A stretch of DNA of 64,000 nucleotides from Clostridia bacterium (GCA_016937975.1 JAFGVN010000073.1:1-64000); one strand, 5' to 3'. Positions 26,467 through 35,953 are shown, counted from the stretch's first letter. Made by a program: numbers and translations. The notes: generated by a model not told the origin, from the letters alone.

Positions 26467-26670
26467 ATGGCAATCAACAAATTGAAGTTGAGGCGCATGG
26501 AACTTGACATGACTCAAGGTGATCTTGCGAAGGCTGTTGGTGTTACAAGGCAAACCATAGGATTAATTGAAACCGGTAAATATAATCCAACACTTAGTTT
26601 GTGTATGAGTATTTGCAAAGTGTTACATAAAACTTTGGATGAGCTTTTTTGGGAGGAAGAGAATGCATAA
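26467..26670 (+). CDS. Small Xre-family HTH regulator
   Basis: 67 residues, little more than a helix-turn-helix (MELDMTQGDLAKAVGVTRQTIGLIETGKYNPTLSL). This YozG-like type usually ends in a LDELFW motif, as here, and sits before a small membrane gene and an ABC transporter. ATG 26467 is chosen over the track start at 26392 because AAGGGAG precedes it and the upstream part would overlap the promoter. It overlaps the next gene by 8 bp, so the operon is translationally coupled. Confidence 0.88.
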   Translation: MAINKLKLRRMELDMTQGDLAKAVGVTRQTIGLIETGKYNPTLSLCMSICKVLHKTLDELFWEEENA

Positions 26671-27076
26671 GAAATATAAATATTACAAAAATCTGGGCAT
26701 TGGATTTTACTTGTTTAGTATGACGGTTTTACTATTAAACAGGTTTTCCGTTGGTATATTTGAACATGATTTTTTTAGTGGTCTTGCAACAGGCATCTTA
26801 GTAGTTGCTTTAGGTTTAACGATTTATTTTGCCGTTAAAAGTAGAGATCCTCATTTCAGGGATGATTTAGAGGCTTCTGCAACGGATGAAAGAGTCATTG
26901 CAGAAAGTAATAAAATTAAGGCACAGGCAGGCACTTTCCTAATGTTTTTTATTGTCATTGCACTAACGATTTCAGTTTTTTATGAGTTTGATTTTAGTAT
27001 TGGTGCAACGATTATTTTATGGAGTTACTTGATTGTTTTGGGAGTTTTGAGATTGATTAAAATGTTAAGGAGGTAG
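26663..27076 (+). CDS. Four-TM membrane protein of the xre-natAB operon (DUF2178-like)
   Basis: 137 residues with four hydrophobic segments (about 10-30, 34-56, 85-105, 110-132) and a conserved-looking cytoplasmic loop ATDERVIAESNKIKAQAG, where DER plus a Lys/Gln-rich stretch recalls DUF2178/DUF3796-type proteins. Function is unknown; such genes often accompany small Xre regulators. GGGAGG precedes ATG 26663, inside the end of xre. It is followed 2 bp later by the ABC ATPase gene, so all are one operon. Confidence 0.78.
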   Translation: MHKKYKYYKNLGIGFYLFSMTVLLLNRFSVGIFEHDFFSGLATGILVVALGLTIYFAVKSRDPHFRDDLEASATDERVIAESNKIKAQAGTFLMFFIVIALTISVFYEFDFSIGATIILWSYLIVLGVLRLIKMLRR

Positions 27077-27078
27077 AG

Positions 27079-27855
27079 ATGGTATCCGTAAAAAATATTA
27101 CTAAAGTATTTAAGCTGAGTAAGAAACAAATGAAAAAAGATAATACAAGAACATCTACGAAAGTAGCGGTGAAGAACTTATCTTTTCAAGCACATCCAGG
27201 TGAAATCTTTGGTTTGCTAGGTCCCAATGGTGCTGGTAAGACAACAACATTAAGATGTATTTCCACATTGATTAAACCTACAGAAGGTCACGTTGAAGTC
27301 ATGGGATTTGATAATCAACAGGCTTCTAGTGAAGTGAGAAGTAGAATTGCTTTTTTAACCAATGAACTTAAATTAGATGAGCATTTCACTGCGAGTGATA
27401 CGATTCAATACTTTGGTGAACTTCATAACATGTCACAAGAAGAGATTCATCAAAGAAGAGATGAATTATTTGATTACTTTAAGATTTCAGAGTTTAAAAA
27501 CAGAAAGATTGCAGAATTCTCAACAGGGATGAAGCAAAAGCTATCCATTGCTGTCAGCTTGATTCATGATCCTGAAGTGGTTATTTTTGACGAACCAACC
27601 AATGGTTTGGATATTATTACGGCACGTGCTGTAACAGATTATTTAAAGGAATTGAGAACACAAGGTAAAGTGGTCATTGTATCAACCCATATCATGAATG
27701 TGGCATCAAAATTATGTGATAAAATTGGCATTATCCTAGATGGTGAAATGGTTTTGACAGGTACATTAAGTGAGATTCTTGAAGAAACTAAAACAGATGA
27801 ATTAGAAGATGCCTTTTTCAAATTGTATGCTGGTAAGGAGGGTTATCATGGATAA
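27079..27855 (+). CDS. natA: ABC transporter ATP-binding protein (NatA-like)
   Basis: 258 residues. Walker A GLLGPNGAGKTTTLR, ABC signature FSTGMKQKLSIA, Walker B EVVIFDEPTNGLD, and a switch His in VSTHIMN. The closest type by motif and neighbour is NatA, the ATPase of NatAB Na+ exporters. It overlaps the permease gene by 8 bp. It could also serve drug or peptide export; the NatB-like partner favours the NatAB type. Confidence 0.88.
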   Translation: MVSVKNITKVFKLSKKQMKKDNTRTSTKVAVKNLSFQAHPGEIFGLLGPNGAGKTTTLRCISTLIKPTEGHVEVMGFDNQQASSEVRSRIAFLTNELKLDEHFTASDTIQYFGELHNMSQEEIHQRRDELFDYFKISEFKNRKIAEFSTGMKQKLSIAVSLIHDPEVVIFDEPTNGLDIITARAVTDYLKELRTQGKVVIVSTHIMNVASKLCDKIGIILDGEMVLTGTLSEILEETKTDELEDAFFKLYAGKEGYHG

Positions 27856-29059
27856 AAGATTATTGACGGTAATCAAAAAAGAACTGAAAAGAATTTTTAC
27901 AGATAGAAGATTAATTTTCACGACAATGATTCTTCCAGCAGTCAGTATTTTTGTGATGTACTCATTGATGGGTAACATGATCGATACAAGAACCAGTGAC
28001 GTGGAAGCGTATGTTGGTAATATGATCGTCGTGAATGCACCTGAAAGTTTTCTAAATTATGCAGAGGAAGCAGCTTTTACAAATGTAATTCATATCAAAA
28101 CTGGTTCAGCGAGTGAAATCAACGGATATAAAGATGAAATCATCAATGGTGATTTAGAACTGCTTATGATTTTTGATGAGAATTTTGATAGCAAAGTTGA
28201 AAATTATGAACAACCCAATATTCAAAGATATTACAATGATGTAGAAGACTATTCATATGAAGCGAGATATAAAATTGATAATTTTCTAACCACATATGAA
28301 GAAAATCTTCTAGGTGAGAGAATCGGAAGTCTTTCTGCTGTAAATGTATTTGATTTAAATCGCGGTGTTGAAATGGATGCCTTAAAGGACAATCAAAAGG
28401 CTGCAGGTAAAGGTCTGTCTATTTTGTTTCCAATGTTAATTGCAATTTTTTTGTTCAGTGGCGCAATGAGTGTAGGACCTGATATGATCGCTGGCGAAAA
28501 AGAACGTGGTACCATGGCAACACTTTTAGTGACACCTGTTAAAAGAGAAACCTTGGCAATGGGTAAAGTTATTGCCCTTGCAGTAGTTGCTGTTGTCTCA
28601 TCTCTTTCATCATTTATTGGTATCATTGCATCCATGCCTAGTGCAGGCAGTATGTTTGCAGAAGATGGTGTGAATATGGCAGCCTTGCAATTTGGTGTAA
28701 AAGAGTATGCATACTTGGCTTTGATTATGGTGACCTTAGTAAGTTTGTATGTATCTGTTGTATGTATGGTTTCAATCATGTCTAAATCCATAAAAGAAGC
28801 AAATACTTATATGGCACCCATTTATATGCTCGTAATGGTTTCTGGTTTCACAACGATGTTTGCAGATGGCTCAGTACCCATTTATCGCATGTTGATTCCG
28901 GTTTACGGTTCAGTGATTGCACTAAAAAATTTGTTTGCTTTTGAGTTAACCACAAAAATGGTATTATATACTTGTGGATCATCCATATTCTTTGCTGCCT
29001 TAATGGTTTATGGCATCAAAATATTGTTTAATAATGAAAAGGTCATGTTTAGTAAGTAG
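27848..29059 (+). CDS. natB: ABC transporter permease (NatB/ABC-2 type)
   Basis: 403 residues. One N-terminal TM, a large extracytoplasmic region (about 45-185), then five to six TMs. AGEKERGTMATLLVTPVKR is the ABC-2/NatB signature loop. ATG 27848 is preferred over the track start 27809 because AAGGAGGG lies just before it and it overlaps natA by only 8 bp. Likely Na+ efflux or related export with NatA. Confidence 0.87.
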   Translation: MDKRLLTVIKKELKRIFTDRRLIFTTMILPAVSIFVMYSLMGNMIDTRTSDVEAYVGNMIVVNAPESFLNYAEEAAFTNVIHIKTGSASEINGYKDEIINGDLELLMIFDENFDSKVENYEQPNIQRYYNDVEDYSYEARYKIDNFLTTYEENLLGERIGSLSAVNVFDLNRGVEMDALKDNQKAAGKGLSILFPMLIAIFLFSGAMSVGPDMIAGEKERGTMATLLVTPVKRETLAMGKVIALAVVAVVSSLSSFIGIIASMPSAGSMFAEDGVNMAALQFGVKEYAYLALIMVTLVSLYVSVVCMVSIMSKSIKEANTYMAPIYMLVMVSGFTTMFADGSVPIYRMLIPVYGSVIALKNLFAFELTTKMVLYTCGSSIFFAALMVYGIKILFNNEKVMFSK

Positions 29060-29065
29060 GTAATT

Positions 29066-29662
29066 ATGCAGTGGTTTCAAGTGGCAACAAGTGTTTTTGA
29101 ACGAGAAGATTTAAATATTTATGAGAAGTTGTGCTATATTTATCTGGCAAAGCATCTACAAACTTCAGAAGGCGAATTAACCATGTCAGGTTTGGCAAAG
29201 GAAATGGGTGTAGAAGAAATTGTTGCCCGTGGTGCTTTTCATGCTTTGGCAGCCAAGGAAATCATTCACTCAGAAAACCAAGTGAAACCTGGGACCATCA
29301 TTAAGGCTGGAAGTGTTGAAAGCGAATCTGTCAAAGGACTTTCTTATGATGATAAGGTAAACCAGGTCTTTCAAATTGTAGATGAAAAAATAAGTGAGAA
29401 AGAAGCAAAGATTATTTTAAATTTTGCAGGCAATGATCTGGAAAAAATCAGAGAAAAGTATAAAATTGCAAAAGCTTCTCAATTCCAAGATAAAATAGAA
29501 GTTTTGATTCATGAATTGCAGAAGAAGACAACTTCAAAAATTATAAAAAAAGAGCAAGTTGAAGAGAAAATTGAAACCTTTGAACTGACAGATCACCAAG
29601 AACATGAGACACAGGTAAATACATATAAAATCAATTTAATGAAAAAATATAAGAAAATTTAA
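29066..29662 (+). CDS. Winged-helix/DnaD-like protein
   Basis: 198 residues. The N-terminal half is a winged-helix module (LNIYEKLCYIYLAKHL...LTMSGLAKEMGVEEIVARGAFHAL), and about 110-155 (ISEKEAKIILNFAGNDLEKIREKYKIAK) resembles the DnaD/DnaB_2 helical domain of Firmicute replication-initiation and phage proteins. The tail is a charged, possibly coiled segment. It begins 6 bp after natB, and its role in that operon is unclear. Assignment is by pattern only. Confidence 0.65.
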   Translation: MQWFQVATSVFEREDLNIYEKLCYIYLAKHLQTSEGELTMSGLAKEMGVEEIVARGAFHALAAKEIIHSENQVKPGTIIKAGSVESESVKGLSYDDKVNQVFQIVDEKISEKEAKIILNFAGNDLEKIREKYKIAKASQFQDKIEVLIHELQKKTTSKIIKKEQVEEKIETFELTDHQEHETQVNTYKINLMKKYKKI

Positions 29663-29670
29663 TTTGATAG

Positions 29671-29699
29671 TTGACTTTTGTCTCAGAACTATTTATACT
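29671..29699 (+). promoter_or_regulatory. Promoter of the SAM-riboswitch methionine operon
   Basis: TTGACT-N17-TATACT, near consensus with ideal spacing, 20 bp before the riboswitch. Confidence 0.8.
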
Positions 29700-29719
29700 A
29701 AATTCAATAATTTAATAGA

Positions 29720-29866
29720 ACTTATCACGAGTGATGGAGGGACTGGCCCTATGAAATCCGGCAACCAGCATGTTAATGCATGGTGCTAAATCCAGCGGTT
29801 TTACCGAAAGATGAGTGGGAATCAATGCAAAATACATGTACTCTCCTTTCGGAGAGTATTTTTTTT
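29720..29866 (+). ncRNA. SAM-I riboswitch (S-box) with terminator
   Basis: Core elements: CTTATCACGAGTGATGGAGG, GGCCCTATGAAATCCGGCAACC, GGTGCTAAATCCAGC and AAGATGAG. The terminator is TACTCTCC-TTTC-GGAGAGTA followed by eight T (29839-29866). When SAM is abundant it should stop transcription of the homocysteine/methionine operon that begins at 29972. Confidence 0.97.
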
Positions 29867-29971
29867 AGATTGGATATTTCCAAAGAGGTAAAAACATAAC
29901 TGGATGAATTTTGATGGCGTGTAATAATTATTCATCAAGGGATTTGGAGAAGAGAAAATGATGGAGGAAAG

Positions 29972-31123
29972 ATGAAAACTTATTCTGAGATTAATGAAAA
30001 AATTAAGGCAGGCAAAGCTGTCGTTGTAACTGCTGAAGAAGTGGTTGAGATTGTAAAGAAAATAGGTAAGAAAAAGGCAGCAGAGCAAATTGATGTGGTG
30101 ACAACAGCGACTTTTGGTCCAATGTGTTCATCAGGTGCATTTTTGAATTTTGGACATGCAAGTCCAGCCATAAGAATGGAGTCTATTACCTTAAACGGTG
30201 TTCCAGCGTCTGGTGGCTTGGCTGCAGTGGATACTTATATCGGTGCAACAGAAGAATCTAAAGAAGAAGGCTATGAATATGGTGGTGCTCATGTCATCTG
30301 TGATTTAATTGCTGGTAAAACCATTAAATTAAAAGCTACAGGTAAAGGTACGGATTGCTATCCAAGAAAAGAAGTTGAACGTGAATTAACATTGGAAGAT
30401 CTGAATGAAGCCTATATATACAATCCTAGAAACTGTTATCAAAATTATGCAGCAGCCTGTAATATGTCAAATAGAACGCTATACACATACATGGGACCAC
30501 TTTTACCTAATTTATCGACAGTGACATACTCCACCTCAGGCACCCTAAGTCCACTTTTAAATGATCCATATTACAAAACGATTGGTGTAGGCACAAAAAT
30601 CTTTTTAGCTGGTGCAGAAGGTTTCGTTGCTTGGAGAGGAACGCAATTCAACTCAGGTGCACAAAGAGATGAAAATGGCATTCCTTTAGGCACAGGCGGG
30701 ACTTTGGCACTAATAGGCGATATGAAACAGATGGATCCAAATTTTATTGCTCCAGCCGTTTATGAAAAATATGGGACATCCTTGTTTGTAGGTGTAGGGA
30801 TTCCAATTCCAATATTAAATGAAGAAATGATTGATCATGTTTCCGTTGGTAATGATCAAATTTATACCAATATTTTGGATTATAGTGTAAGTGATGGTCC
30901 TAAACCTGTTGTAAAACGTGTCAGTTATGCAGAATTGCAATCAGGCTCAGTGGAAATTAATAATAAAGTTGTACGCACAGCACCACTGGCAAGCTTGAAA
31001 AAAGCAAGAGAAATTGCCAATATTTTAAAAGATAAAATTGAAAAAGGTGAATTTACAATCACTGAACCCGTACAATTTTTTGATACAACGAGTATTACAA
31101 AACCGATGAAGAAAGAGGACTAA
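29972..31123 (+). CDS. Homocysteine biosynthesis protein (COG1900/DUF39 family)
   Basis: 383 residues. This family, first linked to homocysteine formation in Methanosarcina, transfers sulfur to aspartate semialdehyde to make homocysteine without O-acetylhomoserine. Typical features are FGPMCSSGAFLNFGHASPAIR and a conserved Cys region (TDCYPRKE, YNPRNCYQNYAAACN). It is directly followed by the NIL-ferredoxin partner gene and is under SAM control, fitting the known pair. GGAGGAAAG precedes ATG. Confidence 0.92.
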   Translation: MKTYSEINEKIKAGKAVVVTAEEVVEIVKKIGKKKAAEQIDVVTTATFGPMCSSGAFLNFGHASPAIRMESITLNGVPASGGLAAVDTYIGATEESKEEGYEYGGAHVICDLIAGKTIKLKATGKGTDCYPRKEVERELTLEDLNEAYIYNPRNCYQNYAAACNMSNRTLYTYMGPLLPNLSTVTYSTSGTLSPLLNDPYYKTIGVGTKIFLAGAEGFVAWRGTQFNSGAQRDENGIPLGTGGTLALIGDMKQMDPNFIAPAVYEKYGTSLFVGVGIPIPILNEEMIDHVSVGNDQIYTNILDYSVSDGPKPVVKRVSYAELQSGSVEINNKVVRTAPLASLKKAREIANILKDKIEKGEFTITEPVQFFDTTSITKPMKKED

Positions 31124-31125
31124 TC

Positions 31126-31533
31126 ATGCGAACTAAAATGATTTTAAAATTCCCTAAGGCCGTTACCAATGAACCCATTACCTATGAATTAATCAAAAAA
31201 TATGATTTAAGAATAAATATTTTAAAAGCGGATATTAACTTTAAACTGGAAGGGCATCTTATTTTTGATGTAGATGGCAACTCTAAGGATATAGCAGGTG
31301 CGCTGGAGTATTTGGAGAATCTTGGGGTAGAAGCGGATTTGATTACAAGTACCATTAACATAGATTCAAACAAATGTGTTTCCTGTGGTTTATGCACAAG
31401 TGCCTGTGCTGTAAAAGCATTACACCTCAATCGTGAAGACTGGTCATTAAATTATACGGAATTAAAGTGTGTGGGATGTAATTTGTGTATTTCTACTTGT
31501 CCGACAAGAGCAATTACAAATACAGTGTGGTGA
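31126..31533 (+). CDS. NIL domain / 4Fe-4S ferredoxin partner of homocysteine synthesis
   Basis: 135 residues: an N-terminal NIL-type domain (about 1-75), then two iron-sulfur motifs CVSCGLCTSACAVKAL and CVGCNLCISTCPTRAI, each able to hold a 4Fe-4S cluster. The homologue pairs with the DUF39 protein and supplies the reducing step of sulfur insertion. It starts 2 bp after that gene, and the end overlaps the start region of the next gene. Confidence 0.92.
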   Translation: MRTKMILKFPKAVTNEPITYELIKKYDLRINILKADINFKLEGHLIFDVDGNSKDIAGALEYLENLGVEADLITSTINIDSNKCVSCGLCTSACAVKALHLNREDWSLNYTELKCVGCNLCISTCPTRAITNTVW

Positions 31534-31537
31534 TGAT

Positions 31538-32257
31538 ATGTATCAAGAAAGAATATACAGGGAACGCATTCGTTCAGAAAAATTATACAGAGAAACTATA
31601 GTGGTGGATGAAACCGATTTATTGGTGGTCACCTCTCATCCTTTTGTGGAAAAGGATTTGGTTGAAAAATATAGACGAATTATCTCAGACTACATTGTAA
31701 GGAGACCTGAATTTACAGGACTCGTACCCATCCAGCAAGATGAGTTTGCACCTGGTATTATTCAGCATATGATTGAAGCTTCTTCAAAGGCGGGGGTTGG
31801 ACCAATGGCAACTGTCGCTGGCGCCATTAGTCATTATGTTGGTCAATCTATTGATTACAATCAAGAAATTATGATTGAAAACGGTGGAGACATCTATTTG
31901 AAATCCTATGAGGATAAAGTCATTGGCATTTATGCAGGAGATTCTCTTTTCTCCAATCGGGTTGGTGTGAAAGTTAAAAGTGAAGACACCCCTATTGGTA
32001 TTTGCACTTCAGCTGGTAAAGTGGGACACTCTTTGAGTTTTGGCAATACCGATGCTGTTATGGTCATATCTGAGGATACTTTACTTGCCGATGCCATGGC
32101 AACCAGTATAGGGAACCTTGTTAAAACAAAAGGAGATATCAAAGCCGGTTTAGAATTTGGTAAAAGTGTTTTGGGGGTTGTTGGCATTGTCATTATCATT
32201 GATGATGAACTAGGGGCTTATGGAGATTTGGAATTGGTACAAGTCGATGAAGGATGA
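31538..32257 (+). CDS. UPF0280 (COG2122) family, ApbE-like fold
   Basis: 239 residues. GVGPMATVAGAISHYVG, IENGGDIYLKS and GIYAGDSLFSNRVGVKV are hallmarks of UPF0280, distant relatives of the flavin transferase ApbE. In methanogens this family has been tied genetically to homocysteine synthesis together with DUF39/NIL-ferredoxin, and here all three are in one SAM-controlled operon. The biochemical role is unknown. ATG 31538 is chosen over 31469, since the latter would overlap the ferredoxin by 65 bp. It overlaps the next gene by 11 bp. Confidence 0.85.
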   Translation: MYQERIYRERIRSEKLYRETIVVDETDLLVVTSHPFVEKDLVEKYRRIISDYIVRRPEFTGLVPIQQDEFAPGIIQHMIEASSKAGVGPMATVAGAISHYVGQSIDYNQEIMIENGGDIYLKSYEDKVIGIYAGDSLFSNRVGVKVKSEDTPIGICTSAGKVGHSLSFGNTDAVMVISEDTLLADAMATSIGNLVKTKGDIKAGLEFGKSVLGVVGIVIIIDDELGAYGDLELVQVDEG

Positions 32258-32867
32258 TGTTTATAGATATCTGAAAATGCAACCTGGAGTTGATGAAGAT
32301 ATTGATAAAAAAATTGAGATTTTATTGACTAAAACTGATCCTGGAAGGACCACCTACAAGGTTTTTGATTTGATTCAGGATCCCTTAGGCATAAAAGACT
32401 TTGAACCCTTTGAAAGTGAATCCTTAAAGCCTATTTTGAAATATGCGGATCGCATTATTTTGTTTGCAGCGACTTTAGGTGTTGAGTTTGACAGAAAAGT
32501 AAAGCAATTGCAATATCATAATCAACTGGAGATGATGCTTTTGGATGCTGTAGGTAGTGCTAAGGTTGAAGCCTTAGTCGATGAAATGTGCGAAAAAATA
32601 AAAACAACTTTAGGGGGTTACCAGACACCAAGATTCAGTCCTGGTTATGGAGATTTTGATTTGGCTTTTCAAGAAAAGCTTTTGAGATTAATAGATGGTC
32701 ATAAAATCGGACTGACAGTAACCAACAGTTTTTTGTTGTCACCTTCTAAATCCATAACAGGGGTAATTGGTTTTAGTTTAAAGCCCATGGATGTAAAATA
32801 CAATATTTGTGATGATTGTCTAAGACGTACCACCTGTGACAAAACCATTTGTAGGAGAGTAAAATGA
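32247..32867 (+). CDS. Stand-alone methionine synthase reactivation-domain protein
   Basis: 206 residues. The middle and end (RFSPGYGDFDLAFQEKLLRLI, LTVTNSFLLSPSKSITGVIGFS) match the SAM-binding activation domain normally fused to the C-terminus of MetH, which re-methylates oxidised cobalamin. A C-terminal Cys cluster (CDDCLRRTTCDKTIC) may hold an iron-sulfur centre. The following metH lacks this domain, so the two proteins together make the full enzyme. Start ATG 32247 overlaps the previous gene; the stop overlaps the metH start (ATGA). Confidence 0.9.
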   Translation: MKDDVYRYLKMQPGVDEDIDKKIEILLTKTDPGRTTYKVFDLIQDPLGIKDFEPFESESLKPILKYADRIILFAATLGVEFDRKVKQLQYHNQLEMMLLDAVGSAKVEALVDEMCEKIKTTLGGYQTPRFSPGYGDFDLAFQEKLLRLIDGHKIGLTVTNSFLLSPSKSITGVIGFSLKPMDVKYNICDDCLRRTTCDKTICRRVK

Positions 32868-35197
32868 ATTTTCGAACATATTTAAAAAACCATGTTGTTT
32901 TATTGGATGGTGCAATGGGCACTCAAATTCAAAAGCAAGGCTTACCTTTAGGTGCAATACCTGAATCCATTCAATTGTTACAACCGGATCGATTAATCCA
33001 GATTCATAAGGATTATGTTGCTTCAGGTTCTAAAGTGGTTTCAACCAATACTTTTGGTGCAAGTCCATATAAACTAAAAAATAAGCAGGATGTGAAAGAG
33101 ACGATTGAAAAGGCCATTGCATGTGCAAGAGAAACCGGTGCTTATGTGGCATTAGATTTAGGTCCGACAGGTCAGATGATGGAACCTATTGGTCCTTTGA
33201 CATTTGACGAAGCTTATGAAAGCTATAAAACTCAAGTATTATGTGGATTAGATGCAGATCTGGTTTTAATTGAAACCATGTCCGATTTGAATGAAGTAAG
33301 AGCTGCCGTATTGGCGGTTAAAGAAAATTCAGATTTACCGGTGATTGTTTCGATGACTTTCCAAGAAGATGGAAGAACCTTAACTGGTGTTACGGCAGAG
33401 AGCTATGTCTTGACCATGGAAGGTTTAGGCGTTGATGGACTCGGTGTCAATTGTTCTTTGGGACCAGACGCCCTCATGCCAATTGTAAAAGAAATAACGG
33501 ACTTGGCTAGTGTACCAGTGATTGTTCAAGCGAATGCAGGTTTACCTGAAGTCATTAATGGAGAAACAGTTTTTCAAGTATCACCGACACTCTATAGCCA
33601 ATATGCAAAAGCCTTTGTAGATATGGGTGTGCGTATCATTGGAGGCTGTTGTGGTACCGGACCTGAGCACATTAAGGCGATTTGTGAAGTCATCAATGAG
33701 TCCTATCAGGAGTTCACCTTAAAAGAACCAACCTTAAAAGTATGTTCACAACGAAAAACTGTTGATTTCAACGATTTTGTAATCATTGGTGAACGTATTA
33801 ATCCTACAGGTAATAAGAAGTTAAAGGCAAGTTTGAGAGCGGGTGATTTAAATGCTTGCATCAAAGAAGGCATTATCCAGGGTGATCATGGCATTCATGT
33901 TTTGGATGTGAATGTAGGGTTGCCGGATATTGACGAATTGGATGTTATGATTCATCTTGTTGATACCTTAAGCCATGTTGTTGATGTTCCTTTGCAAATT
34001 GACTCCTCAAAGTCAAAAGTACTAGAAGCAGGCTTGAGAAGATTTCCTGGCATTGGGATTATAAATTCTGTTAATGGCAAAGAGAAATCAATGGAGAAAA
34101 TTTTTCCAATTGCAAAAAAATATGGTGCCTTTGTGATTTGTTTGACCATGGATGAAGAAGGTATTCCTCATACCTATGAAAAACGTGTGGAAATCGCCGA
34201 GAAAATTATTAGCTCTGCTGAATCCTATGGGATTTCAAGAGAAAAGTTAATTATCGATACTTTGGTATTAACGGTCTCTGCACAACAGAAAGAGGTCATG
34301 GATACCATTAAAGCCATAGAAAGAATCCATGAACTCGGTTTAAAAACAACCTTGGGTATCTCCAATGTCTCTTATGGCATGCCTAACCGAAAATTGCTGA
34401 CACGTACGTTTATGACATTAGCCCGTGCAGCAGGTTTATCTTCTGCTATTATGGATCCATTGGATGAGGATTTAAAAAATACCATTTTAGCGACAGATGT
34501 TTTATTAAATCTAGATCCACAAGGTGAAAGGTATATTCATTTTGTTACTGAACAGGAAACTCAAATAGAAAAAACGGAAGTCTCTTTATATGATATGGTT
34601 CTTAAAGGGTTTAAGGATCAAGTAAAAGCATGGACAATTGAACAGTTAAATCATTTGGAACCCTTAAAATTAGTCGATGAATTTTTGATTCCCACTTTAG
34701 ACGAAATTGGATTGAAGTTTGAGCAAAAAATATTGTTTTTACCTCAACTGATTCGAGCAGCAGAAACCATAGGTGTTGCATTTGATGTGATTAAGTCCCA
34801 GTTGGAAAGTGATACGGTTTCTAATAGAGGATCGATTATTATGGCAACGGTTAAAGGCGATGTCCATGATATTGGTAAAAATCTCGTTAAAATTCTTCTT
34901 GAAAACTACGGCTTTAATGTCATTGATTTGGGCAAGGATGTGGAACCGGAAAAAATTGTCGAAAGTGCCATTAAGCATCATGTAAAGCTTGTTGGCTTAA
35001 GCGCCTTGATGACCACAACTGTTGTGAGTATGGAAGAAACGATTCAACTGCTTAAAGAAAAGGACCCTTCAATTCAAGTTTTTGTTGGTGGTGCAGTTTT
35101 AACAGAGTCATATTCAAAAAAAATAAAAGCAGATTATTATTGTAAAGATGCCAAAGCGTCTGTAGAGGTTGCGAAACGTATATTTGACCAAAAATAA
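32864..35197 (+). CDS. metH: Cobalamin-dependent methionine synthase lacking the activation domain
   Basis: 777 residues; classic MetH is about 1200. Order: homocysteine/zinc domain (about 1-285, LLDGAMGTQIQKQGL, GGCCGTGPEHI), pterin-binding domain (about 300-560, IGERINPTGNKKLKA), B12 cap (about 570-640) and B12-binding domain (about 645-777, KGDVHDIGKNLV with the cobalt-ligand His near 668). It methylates homocysteine from methyl-tetrahydrofolate. The activation domain is supplied by the gene just upstream. Last gene of the SAM-controlled operon. Confidence 0.96.
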   Translation: MNFRTYLKNHVVLLDGAMGTQIQKQGLPLGAIPESIQLLQPDRLIQIHKDYVASGSKVVSTNTFGASPYKLKNKQDVKETIEKAIACARETGAYVALDLGPTGQMMEPIGPLTFDEAYESYKTQVLCGLDADLVLIETMSDLNEVRAAVLAVKENSDLPVIVSMTFQEDGRTLTGVTAESYVLTMEGLGVDGLGVNCSLGPDALMPIVKEITDLASVPVIVQANAGLPEVINGETVFQVSPTLYSQYAKAFVDMGVRIIGGCCGTGPEHIKAICEVINESYQEFTLKEPTLKVCSQRKTVDFNDFVIIGERINPTGNKKLKASLRAGDLNACIKEGIIQGDHGIHVLDVNVGLPDIDELDVMIHLVDTLSHVVDVPLQIDSSKSKVLEAGLRRFPGIGIINSVNGKEKSMEKIFPIAKKYGAFVICLTMDEEGIPHTYEKRVEIAEKIISSAESYGISREKLIIDTLVLTVSAQQKEVMDTIKAIERIHELGLKTTLGISNVSYGMPNRKLLTRTFMTLARAAGLSSAIMDPLDEDLKNTILATDVLLNLDPQGERYIHFVTEQETQIEKTEVSLYDMVLKGFKDQVKAWTIEQLNHLEPLKLVDEFLIPTLDEIGLKFEQKILFLPQLIRAAETIGVAFDVIKSQLESDTVSNRGSIIMATVKGDVHDIGKNLVKILLENYGFNVIDLGKDVEPEKIVESAIKHHVKLVGLSALMTTTVVSMEETIQLLKEKDPSIQVFVGGAVLTESYSKKIKADYYCKDAKASVEVAKRIFDQK

Positions 35198-35284
35198 GGG
35201 GAAATACTCTCTTATATGGCTAAATACATCCTTCTCTTTTAAATATAAATTTTTCATTGTATAATGAAATAAAGAGGCGATGAT

Positions 35285-35926
35285 ATGTTTAAATGGTTTA
35301 GTGTAAAACAAAGGATAGAGTTGCATATTGATACAGATAAAGGTATCTTAAATTTGTCAACTCATATTGAACACATTACGAGTGAGGGTGAAATCATAGT
35401 AGCAGCACCTTTTTACAAAGGACAGTTGTACCCGTTCTTAGCAAGAGAACATGTAGAATTGTTCACTATAGTAGAAAGTGTTGGTATTATTAGTTGCGAT
35501 GTTATTGTTGCAAAAAGACTTAAAAATGGTAATATTGCTTTGTTGTTACTGGAAAGAATTTCTGATATCAGAAAAACTCAACGTAGACGTCATTATCGCT
35601 TGCCAACTTTATTAGATGCGGAATTGGAAACAACAGATCGAACTGATTTTCAAATGTTTCATGCTGTAACAAGAGACATTAGTGCAGGTGGTGTAAGATG
35701 TATTACACCAGAGAAATTATTTGAAAAAGAACATGTGAAGTTAAAAGTTGATTTAAATGGTGAAGTCTTGAATTTACATTCAAGCGTACTTGAGAGTGTA
35801 TCTTTGAAAGCCGATCAGATGCGTTTTGAAACGCGCTTCATGTTTGATGATTTAGGCATGGAGGATGAGAGAGTTATTGTAGCATATATTTTTGATGAAC
35901 AACGGAAAAGAAGACGTAGAATTTAA
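35285..35926 (+). CDS. PilZ-domain c-di-GMP receptor, YcgR-like
   Basis: 213 residues. The N-terminal YcgR-type beta domain (about 10-95) is followed by PilZ (about 98-205) with both c-di-GMP motifs intact: RRRHYR (RxxxR) and DISAGGVR (D/NxSxxG). YcgR-like proteins slow the flagellar motor or change secretion when c-di-GMP is high. Since the window also encodes GGDEF and HD-GYP proteins and a flagellin-like protein, a motility role is plausible. It is monocistronic, with a terminator over its stop codon. Confidence 0.9.
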   Translation: MFKWFSVKQRIELHIDTDKGILNLSTHIEHITSEGEIIVAAPFYKGQLYPFLAREHVELFTIVESVGIISCDVIVAKRLKNGNIALLLLERISDIRKTQRRRHYRLPTLLDAELETTDRTDFQMFHAVTRDISAGGVRCITPEKLFEKEHVKLKVDLNGEVLNLHSSVLESVSLKADQMRFETRFMFDDLGMEDERVIVAYIFDEQRKRRRRI

Positions 35927-35953
35927 CATCCAGTTTACTGGATGTTTTTTTTT
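35925..35953 (+). terminator. Terminator of the PilZ gene
   Basis: AACATCCAG-TTTA-CTGGATGTT followed by seven T, overlapping the stop codon. Confidence 0.9.
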
